A DNA stretch of 64,000 nucleotides from positions 9,746,855 to 9,810,854 of the forward strand of contig CM055877.1 in the NCBI GenBank assembly GCA_029582165.1, in the 5' to 3' direction. How positions within the stretch are numbered: the first letter of the stretch is position 1; each line of letters begins with the position of its first letter. The translations under genes were made by a program, and so were the position numbers. Under the pieces are notes generated by a model. That model ran no database searches. It saw nothing but the letters and a program-made list of their open reading frames with translations, and was not told the origin of the DNA. Source of the DNA: Portulaca oleracea (lineage: Eukaryota; Streptophyta; Magnoliopsida; Caryophyllales; Portulacaceae). This document shows, in pieces, positions 33,149 through 43,181 of the stretch.

Positions 33149-36100
33149 ATGGCTGAAAACAATGACCAAGATCAAGAAACCCATGGCCAACCTGTTACGG
33201 CAGCGGATCTCTCAGCCTTAGTGCGAGATATTCGTACCCTGATTGATACAAGGGCCAACCAACAAGATCGTAGAATGGAAGGCGTTGTCCAAGCCATTCA
33301 AACGATCAATGAAAAGATAGGCATAGGGCAAGATGTCCCTGATGAAGATGACAGAAGCGTAAGGACTATGCCTCGGGATGAGCAGTTCATGCCATTCAGG
33401 GACAATAGGGTCGATAACCTTCAAAACCTGCTTAGACAAATCCCTCAATTTAGAGAGCATTTTCTGGATATCGGCTTACCAAGCACTCCTCAAGCAAGAC
33501 TCCCTGATAAGTTCTCGTTACCTGAGAAGAAATTTAAGGCTATGGAGAATCCTACTCATCATGTCCGTAGCTTTGCGCACATGATGGTCTTAAAGGAAGT
33601 GGACCCTAGCTTATATGCTCATGTTTTCCCATGGACTTTAAGTGATGAAGTTCTAAAGTGGTACTACACCTTACCGTTGGATGTCCAAGAAAACTGGGAA
33701 GCTACTTATAAGGCTTTCATCCAGCAATACGCAACTAGCCAAGATGCTGATGTAACCATGAGTGACATGGCGGCAATTAAGCAAGGCGAAGGAGAATCAT
33801 TCATGAACTATTTTCATCGCTGGAGTGCACAAAAGGCCCTTATGATTGATAAGGTGACTTTGGATTACCAGATCCAAATTTTCATACAAGGGTTGAAGCC
33901 AAGATATGCTAACATGATGGAATGCCAGCTGATTCCAGATTTCTCAGCTCTGAAGAAACTGGGGTTAATGGTAGAAGCCAAACTTGAAAAATCTGCAACT
34001 TCATCCGGATGGAAGAACTCCACTTCCACCAAAAGGGTTGGTGGAACATCCAACCAGCAACCTAAAGTTATTGAAGCACATGTCATTCAAAGGTTTAACT
34101 CCTATACACCTCTCGACACATCGTACGCCGAGGCCTTAGATCGTCTTGTGAAGAAGGGAAAAATTGAACTTCCCCCTATCAAAGCTGAACCTGAAGTAAA
34201 AGGAAAGAACTGGGACGCGGGAAAATTCTGCAATTACCACCGCATGCGAGGTCATGATACCGAGAGATGCTTTACTCTTAAAAATGTCATAGAAGGGATG
34301 ATCCGTGACCAGACTTTACCCCTACCCAAAGCAGCCCAACAAAAGCCTAACAACAAGAATAATCCATTCGGGGTCGCCATGATATCCAACGCTTCAAAAA
34401 GTTGGGACCCCACCATCTTCATCACTAACATAGGGGCTCCAAAATTCAAGGTTTACGCCCCGGGCTTCATGCATATCAACGGAATATGGGATAGCGATGA
34501 AGAGGACGTGTATCAAACTGACATGACTTCCTGGGATTCCGACCCCGAGGATACATGCAAGGAGATCACTCCTAAGGTTGGATCACTCAAGATAAACCCA
34601 GGAGACGAAGGGGAAAACCTAACTAAGGAAACTGAACAGTCAAAGATGGTCCTTAAAGTCACCCGGGAGGATCATCAGCTGGATGACTATGCTGATACTG
34701 CATTTCTTACCAGGTCGGGGAAAACCAACCAGAAAGACCCAACTCCTCCACCACCAGTTGCTCCTATACCAATGAACGCACAACCGACTGAGGCGATCCC
34801 TGTAGAAGATGCGTTCCTTAAGCAATTCAAGAGGACTAAAGTTGACCTCACGATCTGGCAACTGTTGAATACTTCCCAGACACATCGTCAAGCACTCCTG
34901 AATGCACTGAACCGAATCCAAGTTCCCTCGGACACTCCACCTGAGGACCTCGTTGCATTTGTGACTACACCGAAGCCGGGTATCACTTTCGATGAGACAG
35001 ACTTGCCAAGGGAAGGATACACTCACAATAAGGCTCTATACTTAACCATCATGTGTTCCAATAAGGTTGTCCCACTTGAGCTAGTGGACAATGGATCAGC
35101 GGTCAACATATGTCCATGGAGAACTGCCCAGAAGTTAGGTATTCAGTGGCACCATCTGGCACAACAAACTGTTCAACTACGTGCTTATGATAATTCTCCA
35201 AGAAGGACTTTGGGTTCGGTAATCTTACCCATAACCATGGATCATGTCACCCGAAATGTCGAATTTCTGGTTATCGACATCCCGGCTTCTTTCAATCTAC
35301 TACTTGGCCGACCATGGCTGCATGAGAATAGGGCGGTTGCCTCCACTCTGCATCAAAAGGTGAAGATGATAATTCAGGGCCAAGTCATCACCATAGGAGG
35401 TGAAGAAATTTCTGCTATCGTCACCTCGACAACGCCCGTGTTGGAAGTCGAACACAACTCCATGGATGAAGAGTTTCATAACTTCGAGTTTGTGGCCATG
35501 CTGAGTCTGAACGAGGCCCCTTTCGATTTTGACCCACACTCCAATCGTAAGGTCAACGCGATCTTAAGGAACATGGGATATTTCCCGGGGCAATCCCTAG
35601 GGAATCCAAGTAAGAAGTATAACTTCCCATACCTAATGCCTAGAAGCTATTACTCTTTTGGTCTCGGGTACACCCCGACCGAAGAGGAAATTAGACTTGC
35701 TAAGTGGGCAACTGCCAGGAAGAGGAAGGCTGACGACCCACCGTTGCTCTATGAGACTAGGCCTTATCCTTTGACCCTTAACGGGCAATGGATCAAGGAA
35801 GGAGATGACTTTCCCTACTATGGGTTCCTAGAGCCTTATTATATGAAAGAGGAAGGTATCCAAGTAGCTGGCTTGGAAATTTTTAATGACTGCATGATCT
35901 TAGAGGAAGGACACTTCATCCCAAGTCGGGATAAGAAACCTCCTCTCGAATGGACACATTTAGCTGGAAGTAGCATCTTTGGTCTTCTGTTCGGCCAAGA
36001 GGCTCGTCATAATGACGACCCGGGCAACCTCCTTGTTGCAGCCCTTTCTAATCCAGGATTTGATCCAAGCAAGCTGATAACTGAAGATGGAAGCTGCCGT

Positions 36101-36220
36101 GAGATATCGTGGGTGGACGTCGATGCTGGAAAAGAATTCACTGTAGCCTTAGGAGAGTCTTTTGAGTTTTTCAAGTCTGGTCCTAGTTTCCCTTCTGTTG
36201 AGTCAAAGTCCGGTGAGTAA
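33149..36220 (+). CDS. Tat-lineage gag-protease polyprotein (intact frame)
   Basis: ATG at 33149 opens 1023 uninterrupted codons. Gag core lies at about residues 120-290 (FSLPEKKFKAMENPTHHVRSF, WYYTLPLDVQENWEATYKAF). A zinc-finger-like CNYHRMRGHDTERC follows near residue 365, the CX2HX4HX4C variant typical of Tat/Ogre gag. Retropepsin is at about 620-740 with DNGS at 647 and NLLLGRPWLH. A G-patch-like stretch (NMGYFPGQSLG, FGLGYTPTEEE) follows at about 805-855. Gag builds the particle and the protease cleaves the polyprotein. It is the only long Tat frame without a stop. It ends at GGTGAGTAA, which overlaps a splice-donor consensus. Confidence 0.92.
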   Translation: MAENNDQDQETHGQPVTAADLSALVRDIRTLIDTRANQQDRRMEGVVQAIQTINEKIGIGQDVPDEDDRSVRTMPRDEQFMPFRDNRVDNLQNLLRQIPQFREHFLDIGLPSTPQARLPDKFSLPEKKFKAMENPTHHVRSFAHMMVLKEVDPSLYAHVFPWTLSDEVLKWYYTLPLDVQENWEATYKAFIQQYATSQDADVTMSDMAAIKQGEGESFMNYFHRWSAQKALMIDKVTLDYQIQIFIQGLKPRYANMMECQLIPDFSALKKLGLMVEAKLEKSATSSGWKNSTSTKRVGGTSNQQPKVIEAHVIQRFNSYTPLDTSYAEALDRLVKKGKIELPPIKAEPEVKGKNWDAGKFCNYHRMRGHDTERCFTLKNVIEGMIRDQTLPLPKAAQQKPNNKNNPFGVAMISNASKSWDPTIFITNIGAPKFKVYAPGFMHINGIWDSDEEDVYQTDMTSWDSDPEDTCKEITPKVGSLKINPGDEGENLTKETEQSKMVLKVTREDHQLDDYADTAFLTRSGKTNQKDPTPPPPVAPIPMNAQPTEAIPVEDAFLKQFKRTKVDLTIWQLLNTSQTHRQALLNALNRIQVPSDTPPEDLVAFVTTPKPGITFDETDLPREGYTHNKALYLTIMCSNKVVPLELVDNGSAVNICPWRTAQKLGIQWHHLAQQTVQLRAYDNSPRRTLGSVILPITMDHVTRNVEFLVIDIPASFNLLLGRPWLHENRAVASTLHQKVKMIIQGQVITIGGEEISAIVTSTTPVLEVEHNSMDEEFHNFEFVAMLSLNEAPFDFDPHSNRKVNAILRNMGYFPGQSLGNPSKKYNFPYLMPRSYYSFGLGYTPTEEEIRLAKWATARKRKADDPPLLYETRPYPLTLNGQWIKEGDDFPYYGFLEPYYMKEEGIQVAGLEIFNDCMILEEGHFIPSRDKKPPLEWTHLAGSSIFGLLFGQEARHNDDPGNLLVAALSNPGFDPSKLITEDGSCREISWVDVDAGKEFTVALGESFEFFKSGPSFPSVESKSGE

Positions 36221-36329
36221 GTTCTAGAATCTTTCTTTAATGTACTCGTTTTCCCTAATTCAATAAAATGAACGTTTGTTTGCTTATCCTGATTTCTTTC
36301 CCTCTTCCCTGAACTGTTTTTGCCAATAG
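36213..36329 (+). other. Possible intron between protease and RT
   Basis: The donor CCG|GTGAGTAAG is an excellent match, and the acceptor TTTTTGCCAATAG precedes the RT frame. Ogre-type elements are known to splice between protease and RT. Here the phases do not fit: donor phase 1, acceptor needing phase 2, and the joined frame meets TAA. Either an indel has damaged it or RT is expressed another way. Confidence 0.4.
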
Positions 36330-36342
36330 TGATGCTGAATTA

Positions 36343-38787
36343 ATGGACTCAAAAGAATTAATAAAAGCTGTCGAAGAACATGAAAATCACACAACCGTAG
36401 TGGAGGAAACAATAAGCATTAACGTAGGAACCTTAGAAAACCCTCGAGAGTTGAAGCTCGGGAAATCATTAACATTGGAAGAACAAACGGAGTGCACCGA
36501 GCTGCTCAAAGAGTTCATCGATGTGTTTGCATGGTCTTATGAGGACATGTCAGGGATCGATCGAGAGATAGCCGAACATTCTCTCCCCTTGTATCCGGAT
36601 GCAAAACCAGTCAAGCAAAGGCCTAGAAGGATGAAACCTGAGTGGTCACGTAAGATTTTAGCGGAGGTAGTAAAGCAGGAACAAGCGGGCTTTATCAAAG
36701 TAATCGAGTATGCAGACTGGTTAGCTAACATTGTACCCGTGCCCAAGAAAGATGGAAGGGTGAGAATGTGCGTTGACTATAGAGACTTGAACAAAGCAAG
36801 TCCTAAGGACGACTTTCCACTACTTCACATCGACATTCTGGTAGACAACACATGCGGGCATGAATTACTGTCCTTCATGGACGGGTATTCAGGATATAAT
36901 CAGATCAAGATGGCAAAAGAAGACATGGAAAAGACTGCCTTTACCACACCATGGGGAAACTTCCATTATGTAGTAATGCCGTTCGGGTTAAAGAATGCCG
37001 GGGCTACTTACCAAAGAACGGCCACAACTTTGCTATATGACATGATGCATAACGAAGTGGAAGTATACGTCGACGATATGATTGTTAAATCAAAGAAACG
37101 GGCAGAACATACTACCAGTTTGAGAAAGTTCTTCTTTCGATTAAGGAAGTACAACGTGAGATTGAACCCACAAAAATGTACCTTTGGAGTCACCTCTGGA
37201 AAGTTACTCAGCTTTGTGGTCAGTTCAAGAGGCATTGAGGTAGACCCAGCCAAGATTAAGGCTATTCAAGACCTCAAACCACCTAAGACCGAAAAGGAAA
37301 TTCGAGGATTCCTTGGAAGAGTTCAATATATAAGTCGTTTCATCTCGAAGCTAACCATGACATGTGAACCTTTGTTCAAAAAGTTAAAGAAGGGGACAAA
37401 ACCGCAATGGGACGAAAAATGCCAAGATGCCTTTGACAAGATCAAAGAGTACTTGACACATCCACCTGTGTTAATGTCACCTGTACCCAATGAACCATTA
37501 CTGCTATACCTCACCATTACCGATACAGCTATGGGGGCAATGTTGGCTTAGAAAGTTGATGGTCAAGAAAGGGTCATCTACTATTTGAGTAAGAAGTTCC
37601 TAGAGTATGAGGTTCGTTACACGGAGATAGAGAAAATGGCCCTGGCTCTCGTTTGGGCTACCAAGAAGCTTCGCCACTACATGCTTGCACATACAGTGCA
37701 CATCATAGCAAAAAAGAACCCGGTCAAATATGTCTTAGAACAACCAATAGTCAACAGTAGGGTGGCTCGATGGATGGTGATGCTCTCCGAGTTTAATCTC
37801 AAGTATGTACCACAAAAATCCATCAAGGGAAGAGTTGTGTCAGACTTTTTAGCTGATTCATCCTCAAGTGAACCGCACCCTACGGTTTTGGAGTTTCCCG
37901 ATGAACAAGTCTTCAATACAGATGACGAAACATGGGAAATGCACTTCGACGGTGCATCCAACCAAACGGGATGTGGAGCCGGCATTATCCTAATCTTGCC
38001 CGAAGGAGCACATACACCAATATCCGTGAAACTTGACTTCGGGGTTACCAATAATGCGGCCGAATATGAAGCTTGCAATCTAAGCATGCGAGCTGCAGTG
38101 GAAATGAACATCAAGAGGTTGAGGGTCTCAGGAGACTCCAACCTTGTGATCAATCAGGCCAATCATCATTGGAAAGTAAGGGACGAAGATATGGCCACCT
38201 ACCAAGCATATTTAACCAAGATTTCCGAGGAATTCGATTACATCACCTTTATGTATCACAAACGAGAAGACAATGAATTGGCCGATTCCTTGGCCAAACT
38301 CTCATCACTAGTTGCCATCCCGGCAGGGATAACAGAAATTCCTGTAATGGTTCAAAGGAAGAGTGAACCAGCATATGTATGCTCTTTAGATGTATGTGAG
38401 GTTAGCCCAGATTGTTGGTATTATGACCTTTACATATACCTAACAAAAGGGGAATACCCAGATGGACTGGAACCAAGAGCGCAAAGGGCTATTCGACTTA
38501 TGGCAGCTCAGTACTGCATAATTCATGATAGACTCTACAAGAAGACTAACACGGGTTTAACCTTACTGTGTGTTGATAAAGAGGAAGCCGAGAAGATTAT
38601 GGAGGCTATACACAGTGGAGAATGTGGCCCACACATGAATGGCAGGATCTTAAATAAAAAGATTCAGAGAGCTGGTTATTACTGGACCACTATGGAGGTC
38701 GATTGTCATGCCTTCATTAGGAAATGCCTCAAATGCCAAATTTATGCGAATTTAGAGCATCAACCCCAACCTATCTCACTACATTGA
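36343..38787 (+). pseudogene. Tat RT, RNase H, second (archaeal-type) RNase H, integrase zinc finger; one stop
   Basis: RT is clear: LANIVPVPKKDGRVRMCVDYRDLNKA, MPFGLKNAGATYQR and YVDDMIV. An in-frame TAG (37549-37551) interrupts GAMLA-stop-KVDGQERVIYYLSKKF, probably CAG to TAG. The first RNase H follows, then a second, archaeal-type RNase H (MHFDGASNQTGCGAGIIL, NNAAEYEA, SGDSNLVINQ), a hallmark of the Tat lineage. The end carries the integrase HHCC finger (HSGECGPHMN... CLKCQIY). A 1-nt frameshift near 38785 ends the frame. Confidence 0.92.
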
Positions 38788-39659
38788 CTTCTCCATGGCC
38801 TTTCTCGATGTAGGGAATAGACATCATCGGTAAAATATCTCCTACCGGTACCGGGGGCCATGAATTTGTATTAGTGGCTGTTGACTATTTCACGAAATGG
38901 GTTGAAGCGGCATCTTACGCCAAGATCACTTCCAAACATGTGGCTAAGTTTATACAGTAGAACATCATTTGTAGATACGGAGTGCCGCATGAAATAATAA
39001 GTGATAATGGAAGACATTTCATGAAAGAAGTCACCGAATTGCTCGAGAAATACAAGATCCAGCATCACCATTCGTCAGTTTATAGGCCACAAGCCAACAG
39101 CGCCGTGGAAGCAGCCAACAAGTCTTTAAAAAGAATCATTGAAAAAATGGCGATGACTTATAAAGACTGGCCTGACAAGCTACCCTTTGCTTTATGGGGG
39201 TATCGAACGTCGATTCACACTACTACCGGGGCAACCCCATACTCGTTGGTATATGTGATGGAGGCTGTGTTACCCATAGAGATAGCAATGCCTTCCTTGA
39301 GGATAGTGGCAGAAAGCTAAATTCCCGAGGCAGAGTGGGCTAGAACTCGGTATGAAGAGTTGACCTTGATTGACGAACGAAGATTGAGAGCCATGCATAA
39401 TGTCCAGGTTTATCAGAATAGAATTTCAAGGGCTTTTAACAAAAAAGTAAAGCCTAGAAATCTTAAAGAAGGAGACTTGGTCTTAAAGGAGATGAGAGCA
39501 CCAGTTCAAGATCCGCGAGGAAAATTCAAGCCGAACTGGAAGGGGCCTTACGTCATAAAGACTTTACTACCGGTAGGAGCTGCAATCTTGATCACTCCCG
39601 AGGGCGAGGAACTGTCCCAACCAACTAATTTAGATCAATTAAAAAAGTTCTATGCTTGA
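38788..39659 (+). pseudogene. Tat integrase core and C-terminus, broken by stops
   Basis: In the shifted frame this reads SPWPFSM-stop-GIDIIG (TGG to TAG at 38811), VDYFTKWVEAASYAKITSKHV, a stop near 38959, SDNGRHFMKEV, an open stretch (38982-39320) with YRPQANSAVEAANKSLKRI (catalytic Glu) and WGYRTSIHTTTGATPYSLVY, a stop at 39318-39320, then the C-terminal part (39360-39659: KEGDLVLKEM, FKPNWKGPYVI). Integrase would insert the cDNA; this copy cannot be translated through. Confidence 0.88.
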
Positions 39660-40025
39660 GAGTTGGAGTGACATAGCTAAGACAATGGATTCGACCCAGA
39701 AACTTAGCAACGTTTAGAAAAAGGAGAGGTGAACTACGAAGGCCTGATTCTACTCTTGTAGATACGTAGGAAACCCGTGAGGGTCCGGCCCATATCTTTT
39801 TTTTTTTTCTTTTCCCCTTTAGTTGGAAGGCAATAGATGTAATAAAGTCCATATATATTATTGATATTTCATAATAAAGTTCGCTACATTTTGCTTTAGT
39901 TTCCTCCTAAGAAGTACATTACTAACGAAATTCAAATATAACAATAATAGTCCTAAAAGATTACAAGAACATACTTGTAACTTTATTCAGCATCAAATTA
40001 AAAATAACTATTGGCTTAAGCAGAT
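39660..40025 (+). other. Spacer between integrase and the antisense gene
   Basis: About 370 bp with no gene. Here plus-strand pol and minus-strand cargo transcripts converge, so overlapping 3' ends are possible. Confidence 0.6.
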
Positions 40026-41942
40026 TCAATCTTTCTTCTCTTTCTCGGGCCTCTTGCTAGGACCAGCATCCTTATCTTTTGGAGGCGGGCGTTCTCTCTT
40101 CTTAGGCTTCTCCTTGTAGACTCGAGGCTCTTTCCCCTTTCCCTTCCCGGAAGGCTTGGGTTCAGCTCTTTTAGGGGGAGGCTTAGGCTCTCTAATAACC
40201 AAGGAAGGAAAAGCAGGTTCCCGGGTAACACGCCGAGCTGGGGGCTTCCTCACGATGACTTCTTCCTTCTTCTTCTTTTGCATGGCATCCCACCTCTTGT
40301 ATTCAAAACCGAGCTTGTTGAAAACTGAAAGTTGTCCTTTCTCATCTTCTTCCCTTAGCTTCACCCGCTCTTCAGGATCTTTCTCAGTCAACCATTTGAT
40401 GAAAGCTTTGGTCACATAAGTAGTGGTAACCTGTGTCTTATCCTTGGGGGCTTGAATAGCAGGAACATGACTCCAATAGGAGGCCCAACCCTTCGCAACC
40501 ACATCGGTGACTTCATGAGGCTTCTGAGGAGTACAGTCTAGCAAGGGAATGAGTTGCTTTCTCCCCATTTGGCGCATCACCCTCAAAGGAAAGTAATAGG
40601 TACAATGGGTGAGACTAATCAATCTCACATGGGAGGTTCCATAATGGGGACATACATAATGATGGGCTCCCCACCACTCTATCCACCAGTCGACAGGAGG
40701 ACTCTTCTTGAGGCGCTTAATCCAAGAGCCCATGGACTCCTTCTCATCCAAGAAGAGCTTGCGGTGTAGAATTCTATGAACCTTACGATCCACCAAAGTC
40801 AATGGAGGAGCCATCTGCCTTAGATGTTCCATTAGCCAAATCTGCACAAAAGCAAAATCAGGTCAGATGAAGAAGCTACAGATTTTTTTTCCGGACTGGA
40901 CAAAATGCGATGCGGCACCATGCTGCGAGCATGATGGCGTGCCAGACGAGTCTGTCCGAGCGAGCAGAAAAATCCGGGGCGAACTACAATACCTACAAGC
41001 ATGGCAGCCTGCCCAGACCCGAGTCTGTCCGGACAGAACAGAAAAATCCCGGGACAGACTATAATACCTGCAGGCATGGTGGCCTACCCAGACCCGAGTC
41101 TGTCCGAACAGAACAGAAAAATCCCGGGACAGACTACAATACCTGCAGGCATGGTAGCTCGCCTGCATGCGAGTCCGTCAGCGAGAAAAATCCCGGGACA
41201 GACTACAATACCTGCAGGCATGGTAGCCTGCCCAGACCCGAGTCTGTCCAGTCAGAACAGAAAAATCCCGGGACAGACCGCAATACCTGCAGGCATGATA
41301 TTCTAGACAGACAATAAATCGTACCTGGAGAAGAAGCGGACTCCCTCGCCATGTTTCTGTCTTGTCTTGCTCATCCAGACCCATGATGGTTTCGCCCAGT
41401 ACTAAAGGAGTGGGGTTTCTTCCACCTCTCATGTCATCCAAAACATTGATCAGACATACAGGGATAAACCCTGACCCCCTATGGTGAAAAAGGAATTGCC
41501 CTAGAATGCATAAAGCCACTGCTCTAACCCTAATCTCGGGACCGAGGTTTAAGGCTTCAGGTGATTGGAAATATTCTAAGAGGGCCAACAAGTGTATCTT
41601 TCCGCCAATTAAGATACTCCCTAAGACTTTTCCGGGCAGGCATAGCAAGTTTTGGAACTTTGAAGGTGCATCGTCAAGAGGGATAGGGAGTGCGGGCCAA
41701 GCTAAAGAATCCACACCCAACAACGCATCCCATTCTTCAACCAAAGGACATAACTCAACCTCCCCAAAGCGGAAAACTTGCATCACGGGATCCCACAGTG
41801 CAATGCATGCGTAGAGAAAGTCTAGAAACAAAACCACATGTTTCAAGCTCAGAAAAAGGGAAAGATTGTACCTTTGGAGTTCCTTTTTCTCATTATTCGA
41901 AAGAGCGCTCAACCATGCCGAAAGTTTCTTCTCAAAAGCCAT
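40026..41942 (-). CDS. Antisense DUF7745-like cargo gene (2 exons)
   Basis: Minus-strand exons 41942-41325 and 40841-40026 join in phase 0 across a GT-AG intron (CTCCAG|GTAC ... TTTGTGCAG|ATTTGG) to give 477 residues without stops. The N-terminal two thirds resemble plant DUF7745 proteins, a family related to retroelement cargo and plant-mobile-domain genes: ALWDPVMQVFRFGEVELCPLVEEW, VLGETIMGLDEQDKTETWRGSPLLLQ joined to IWLMEHLRQMAP, HCTYYFPLRVMRQMG. The C-terminus is Lys/Arg/Pro-rich and looks nuclear or nucleic-acid binding. The biochemical role is unknown. The intron and upstream region hold the palindrome arrays. The frame is intact, unlike the sense pol genes. Confidence 0.8.
40980..41300. 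repeat. Minisatellite of about 75 bp with palindromic core, in the DUF7745 intron
   Basis: Five units, each with a core near ATACCTGCAGGCAT (40989, 41064, 41139, 41208, 41283) and a spacer with GCCCAGACCCGAGTCTGTCC and AGAAAAATCCCGGGACAGAC. Spacing is 69-75 bp. The spacer GACCCGAGTCTGTCC also folds partly. Confidence 0.9.
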
Positions 41943-42034
41943 GAGCGTCGGCACGAAAATCGAGGCACGACGGCACGTTTTGCGAGGCAGAAAACCGGAC
42001 AGTCTCGGGAAATTCCTCGCGGCAGAAGTACACT

Positions 42035-42230
42035 GCCCACAATACTTGCAGGTATTGCTGGGCAGAACGATAATTCTTTGGGGTGCAGAAACCGAGATGT
42101 CGACGGGATGGGTCTTTAGGACAATACCGCCAGGTATTTATAGGCAGGGGTAATTGATCTTTTTCGAGGCACGAAAATCGAGGCGCTGAACTAGACAGGC
42201 CCGGGGCACAATACCTGCAGGCATGCTAGA
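42035..42230. repeat. Palindrome-family cluster upstream of the DUF7745 gene
   Basis: Three cores at 42042-42055, 42124-42137 and 42211-42224, spaced 82-87 bp apart, within 100-280 bp upstream of the minus-strand start codon. This is promoter position for that gene. Confidence 0.8.
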
Positions 42231-42239
42231 TCAGAGGCC

Positions 42240-42800
42240 CGATTTTTTTTTTTCTTTCTTCCTTTTCTTTTCTTTTTTTTATTCTCTCATACATTATATT
42301 TATTTCCTTCCTTTTATTTTATTCTCCCATGTTTATATTTATTTTCTTTCATTTTATTTTATTCTCACATGTTTATATTTATTTTCTTTCCTTTTCATTT
42401 CTTTTCTTTTATTCTCACATGTTTATTTTCTTTCCTTTTCATTTCTTTTATTTTATTCTCACATGCTTATATTTATTTTCTTCCCTTTTCATTTCTTTTA
42501 TTTTATTCTCATATATTTATATTTATTTTCTTTCCATTTCTTTGCTTTTATTTATTTTCACACATTTATATTTATATTCTTTCCTTTTCCTTTCTTTTAT
42601 TTATATTTATTTTCTTCCCTTTCATTTTCTTTTATTTTCTTTCCTTTTCGTTACTTCTTTTTCTTTTCTCTTTTACACATTTCTTTATTTTATTTCTTAC
42701 ATATTTCTTATTTTCTTATTTCTTTTACTCTTTTCACATTTTATTTTCTTTACTCTTCGTTTTTTTTCCTTTCACCTTTTCAAAAACAAAACAACAAGGA
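42240..42800. repeat. T-rich tandem array (about 55-60 bp unit)
   Basis: About eight degenerate copies of TTTATTCTCACATGTTTATATTTATTTTCTTTCC-type units, almost pure pyrimidine on the plus strand with CACATG landmarks. The apparent long open frames here are artefacts of low complexity. 42800-43181 is AT-rich with no gene. Confidence 0.9.
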
Positions 42801-43181
42801 GCTTAATAATGATCGAAGTTCCATTTTGACCTGTCCTGAAATTAATGACAAAATTAATATCCTGACGCTTAGGATTTTCTATTTTCTTTTGTTATTTTTT
42901 ATTTTTTGGGAAGTGGGGGCTGCACGCACCACCTTGCATTTGCATTCTAACATTTTGAGTCGTAGAATAGAAGTACATAATAGTCTCAGAGTCTAAGTAC
43001 ATACATGCATCTTAATAAAACATAAAATAGGAGTCTCAGGCATGACTTTTAGCTAGTACATATATAGAGTCTTAGGCTAGTACATATAAAGTTTCACAAT
43101 GCATACATGAAAACTCATCCTGCATAAACACAACCGAGCCTACATCAACGAAGGCGAGAAGAACCGCGAGAGCTATGGCGG

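Noticed and set aside
40867..41317. Plus-strand repeat protein frames in the 75-bp array
   Set aside because: A repeat unit near 75 bp (a multiple of 3) keeps frames open by chance, and the region is the intron of the minus-strand gene.
42223..42996. Long Phe/Ser/Tyr-rich open frames (up to 257 codons)
   Set aside because: They exist in all three plus frames and come from a T-rich tandem array, so they are low-complexity artefacts and not membrane proteins.
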